Source: Hemicentrotus pulcherrimus (Eukaryota > Echinodermata > Echinoidea > Camarodonta > Strongylocentrotidae). Taken from it: 23,291 nt of DNA. Under the pieces are notes generated by a model that saw nothing but the letters and a program-made list of their open reading frames with translations, was not told the origin of the DNA and searched no databases. The translations under genes and the position numbers were made by a program. Of this stretch, positions 21,209-23,291 are shown in pieces. Within the stretch, counting starts at the first letter, position 1; the number at the start of each line of letters is the position of its first letter. The stretch spans positions 327,569 through 350,859 of the forward strand of contig BEXV01000171.1 of NCBI GenBank assembly GCA_003118195.1. The letters run 5' to 3'.

Positions 21209-21247
21209 CTCCTGACGACGGATAGCCAACCTGTTCGAAACATCGAG
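21209..21247 (+). ncRNA. hammerhead-ribozyme-like core (minimal type I), likely Penelope-like element remnant
   Basis: The order of elements matches a minimal type I hammerhead. Stem I strand CTC (21209-21211) is followed by the core CTGACGA (21212-21218). Stem II is GGATAG (21220-21225) paired with CTGTTC (21231-21236), six pairs with two G-U, over a CCAAC loop. Then come GAAA (21237-21240), the short CAT (21241-21243), the C17-equivalent cleavage base (21244) and stem I partner GAG (21245-21247). Hammerheads of this minimal type with almost no stem III are known from Penelope-like retroelements, where they can act as dimers. Departures from consensus: an extra C (21219) before stem II, and ACAT rather than palindromic ACGT in the stem III position. 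Self-cleavage is therefore doubtful here. No reverse transcriptase frame is seen nearby. Confidence 0.5.
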
Positions 21248-21280
21248 CCACTCCTACTACCCATCATCTCCAACCGGCGC

Positions 21281-21302
21281 TATAGTTCTCCTTAGAACTA
21301 TA
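21281..21302. repeat. perfect 9-bp hairpin 34 bases after the hammerhead-like core
   Basis: TATAGTTCT pairs with AGAACTATA across a four-base CCTT loop. Its closeness to the hammerhead-like core suggests it belongs to the same element remnant, but this is inference. Confidence 0.85.
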
Positions 21303-21898
21303 AGCTCAAGAAAGATTACCAACAGTATTTTTCAAGACTACCAACGGTCCTTTTCAGGCGTAAATATTCACTTCTGAATGAGAAAAAAAAAAACCGCATA
21401 TAAAACAAAACAACAACAGGACTACACACACACTCAAGAAAGATAGATTAACGACAGTTTTTTTTTTAGGACTTCCCAATTCTCTCCTCTCTCTTTCACA
21501 TGGTGCAACCGTCGACCTACTGTATAATTACATATTATGTTATCCGAACATGATTTCTTAAAAGCATGTAGGTATTGAAATTCCCCTTAGATTGATTGCT
21601 TAGGTTTAAGTCTTAGGTCTTTTTTTGGATACCGTTGAAACAGATTAGACGTAATTCTAACAAAAGAGAATTGAGAATATGTTTTTCCCAGACAGCAAAG
21701 TGAATGACAAAATGGCTTGAGTGAACATTCAACAAGTAAATCATCAACGCGCGCTTATATAGTGGGGAGATTTAATGAGCGATAATTACTTTTGAAAAAG
21801 CATTTATTACCATAGATTCCTCATCTCATTAAAATTAACCACCTCAGTTTAGGTAATATCAGGCTTTACGGCGTTGGATCATTATAAATTGAAGTTGA
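21303..21898. other. gene-free stretch
   Basis: AT-rich DNA after the hairpin, including poly-A and poly-T runs near 21381 and 21459. I see no gene or RNA signal. Confidence 0.5.
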
Positions 21899-22138
21899 GT
21901 TGTAAAAACGTGCCTTGATTTTCCAAATGGCAACTGTAGTAAAGGTAATAGTGTTATTTTGCGACAAAAAGGGCCGACAGGAAAGCATAAAGAATACTGT
22001 CCGACTAACACAAATTCGCCTATGAAACATGATCTAGAATGCCCAGAATACAGAGTTTCGTGTCGGAAGTGTGTAAACCGACAAGACCAGTTTGTATTGT
22101 CGCTGATGTACAATTTTTTTTTGTACAAACAAAAGTGA
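21899..22138 (+). pseudogene. zinc-finger-like open frame without ATG start (possible exon or pseudogene fragment)
   Basis: A 79-codon frame between a TGA at 21896-21898 and a TGA at 22136-22138. Its start reads CLDFPNGNCSKG (from 21911), which resembles the first half of a CCCH zinc finger (C-x7-C), but the later Cys and His of that finger are missing. Further on it has YCP, then KHDLECPEYRVSCRKC (about 22024-22071), close to the spacing of a TRAF-type zinc finger (H-x3-C-x6-C-x2-C). There is no early in-frame ATG and no clear acceptor after the upstream stop. The opposite strand carries an 89-residue frame (21859-22128) with an ATG but no recognised motif. It could be a decayed gene fragment, a small exon or chance. 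Confidence 0.25.
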
Positions 22139-22789
22139 TATTTACAGACACAATATATGACTTGTAATCAAACAAGTTGGTTCATCTCGCTTTAGTTCGA
22201 TACGCATGATATTCAGCATTTCGGTACTTTCGGATTATGTCATATCCTATACGTGGACAGGAAAAGTGATGAAAGAAAAATGCAAGTGAACGCGATGATT
22301 TGAAGGCTCTAATGACTTTCTTTGGCTACCCAGAGAAATGAAGACTCGCATGAAAGATTTGGCATTAACGAAATTGTTAATAGGGTCATTAAGCTCTGTG
22401 ACTTTTAGAAAAAGTAATTGAAACTCCTTCTGGCGTTGCAAATGATATCAAATCGTGCAGTAGTGAGCGAAATTATTCTTATAGTCATTCAATATTTTAG
22501 AGCTTCATTTTCTGGCAGTCAATAATGGTGTCTGAAATGGGATTTGGATTAAAAAAAATGAAAATAAAAGCAAAATGTGTGGGCCGCTCACCACTACCTG
22601 AAATCAAATGAAATAAGTAAGATTGAGACTTACTCGTTTATTCTTTCTCATTTAACTTTAATACAGTTTGGTGTGTAAAATTATTGCTGTTAAAATGATG
22701 TGTACCATATTACGGATGTTGCAGATTAAATTAAGTATCTGGAGTACAACTCTAAATAAATTTGTCTCTAATTTGCCTTGGCAACGCGT
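22139..22789. other. gene-free stretch
   Basis: AT-rich sequence; the minus frame 22247-22441 shows no recognisable motif. Nothing else is organised. Confidence 0.5.
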
Positions 22790-22911
22790 CTTCCTAATGT
22801 TTCTACTACAAAGGAAATTTCCATTTGAAATGTCAGTATGCCTTGAATAATAATGCTCCTTAGGTTTCCACTACATAGGAAAATTTCAGAAATTTCAGCG
22901 TGCTGTGAATT
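22790..22911. repeat. diverged tandem duplication, about 66-bp period
   Basis: The segment starting CTTCCTAATGTTTCTACTAC (22790) is followed at 22856 by CTCCTTAGGTTTCCACTAC. Both continue with AAGGAAA/TAGGAAAA, an ATTTCA word, TCAG(T/C)(A/G)TGC and a final TGAAT. The two units are about two-thirds to three-quarters identical by eye. Confidence 0.7.
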
Positions 22912-22960
22912 CAATTACACTAGTCTAATTTCTGTCTGTGTGTGCCTGTTTATCTCCACC

Positions 22961-23067
22961 CCTCTCTTTCTCTCTCTCTCGCTCTCTGTCTCACTCTCCC
23001 TCACTGTGTTCGTGTGTGTCTCTGTCTCTGGTTGACTGTTCCTTCTCTCTCTCTCTCCCTCTCTGTG
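22961..23067 (+). repeat. (CT)n-rich compound microsatellite
   Basis: Interrupted CT repeats with GT insertions. The plus strand is pyrimidine-rich here, the opposite polarity to the 14.9-15.7 kb belt. Confidence 0.95.
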
Positions 23068-23174
23068 GCTTTTTTTTGTGGGGCAATAATGCACACTTAT
23101 AAGCGCTTGCATTAAAGTAATGAGTTTGTATATTGTACAAGTAACAAATGCATTTAGAACGTCGGTTTTCAAAA

Positions 23175-23192
23175 TTTCAATTTCAATTTCAA
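23175..23192 (+). repeat. (TTTCAA)3 repeat
   Basis: Three tandem copies of the hexamer TTTCAA. Confidence 0.9.
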
Positions 23193-23273
23193 GAGCTCGA
23201 CATATTTTTTTTGTTGAAAGTCTAGCCGGAATAAATGTATTAACACGTCTATTTTAATGAAATTTGGTTCATG

Positions 23274-23291
23274 ATATATATATATATATAT
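23274..23291 (+). repeat. (AT)n run at window end
   Basis: An AT dinucleotide run that reaches the last base and is cut by the window edge. Confidence 0.95.

Overview
The window looks like nuclear DNA from a multicellular animal. Coding sequence is sparse, with two long single-exon reading frames in 23.3 kb. The AT-rich non-coding DNA is full of microsatellites (GA, TG, CT, poly-G), retroelement remnants, splice-like signals and TATA boxes, and it contains a 581-base assembly gap. A B-box/coiled-coil/NHL-like protein next to an intronless rhodopsin-class receptor, with possible Penelope-type and SINE remnants, suits a marine invertebrate, perhaps an echinoderm such as a sea urchin. That assignment is inference; the sequence alone does not settle it.

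Layout. Positions 1-720 hold a poly-G tract and a degenerate tandem repeat of about 108 bp with small GC-rich hairpins. Positions 721-2815 show no gene. At 2816-3552 there is a plausible TATA box, a strong splice donor and a strong acceptor that would form the 5' end of the first gene. The putative intron contains a long imperfect hairpin (3256-3341). The first gene (3608-5389, +) encodes a 593-residue TRIM-like protein: two zinc-binding B-box modules, a long coiled coil and an NHL-like beta-propeller, with no RING visible. A canonical polyadenylation signal follows at 5636. The second gene (7336-8886, -) encodes a 516-residue seven-helix receptor, convergent with the first. Two TATAAA motifs lie 161-182 bases upstream of its start.

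From 9.1 kb to the end I find no intact gene. This part holds compound microsatellites (10.77 kb), an 18-bp perfect palindrome (11.56 kb), the assembly gap (12343-12923), diverged repeat modules built around a GTCTAC/GTAGAC hairpin (13.88-14.83 kb) and a purine-biased belt (14.88-15.70 kb). Further on are a tRNA-derived SINE or tRNA-pseudogene remnant (19.63-19.74 kb, -), a hammerhead-ribozyme-like core of the kind known from Penelope-like retroelements (21209-21247, +), a zinc-finger-like open frame without an ATG (21899-22138, +) and a diverged 66-bp tandem duplication (22.79-22.91 kb).

The two genes are not obviously one system: one is a probable cytoplasmic scaffold or E3-like protein, the other a plasma-membrane receptor. 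Their tail-to-tail position does not by itself imply joint function. The items most worth a second look are the hammerhead-like motif, the intronic hairpin, the hairpin-bearing repeat modules, the receptor with a Tyr-Arg-Leu triad in place of DRY and paired RRxS sites, and the zinc-finger-like fragment.
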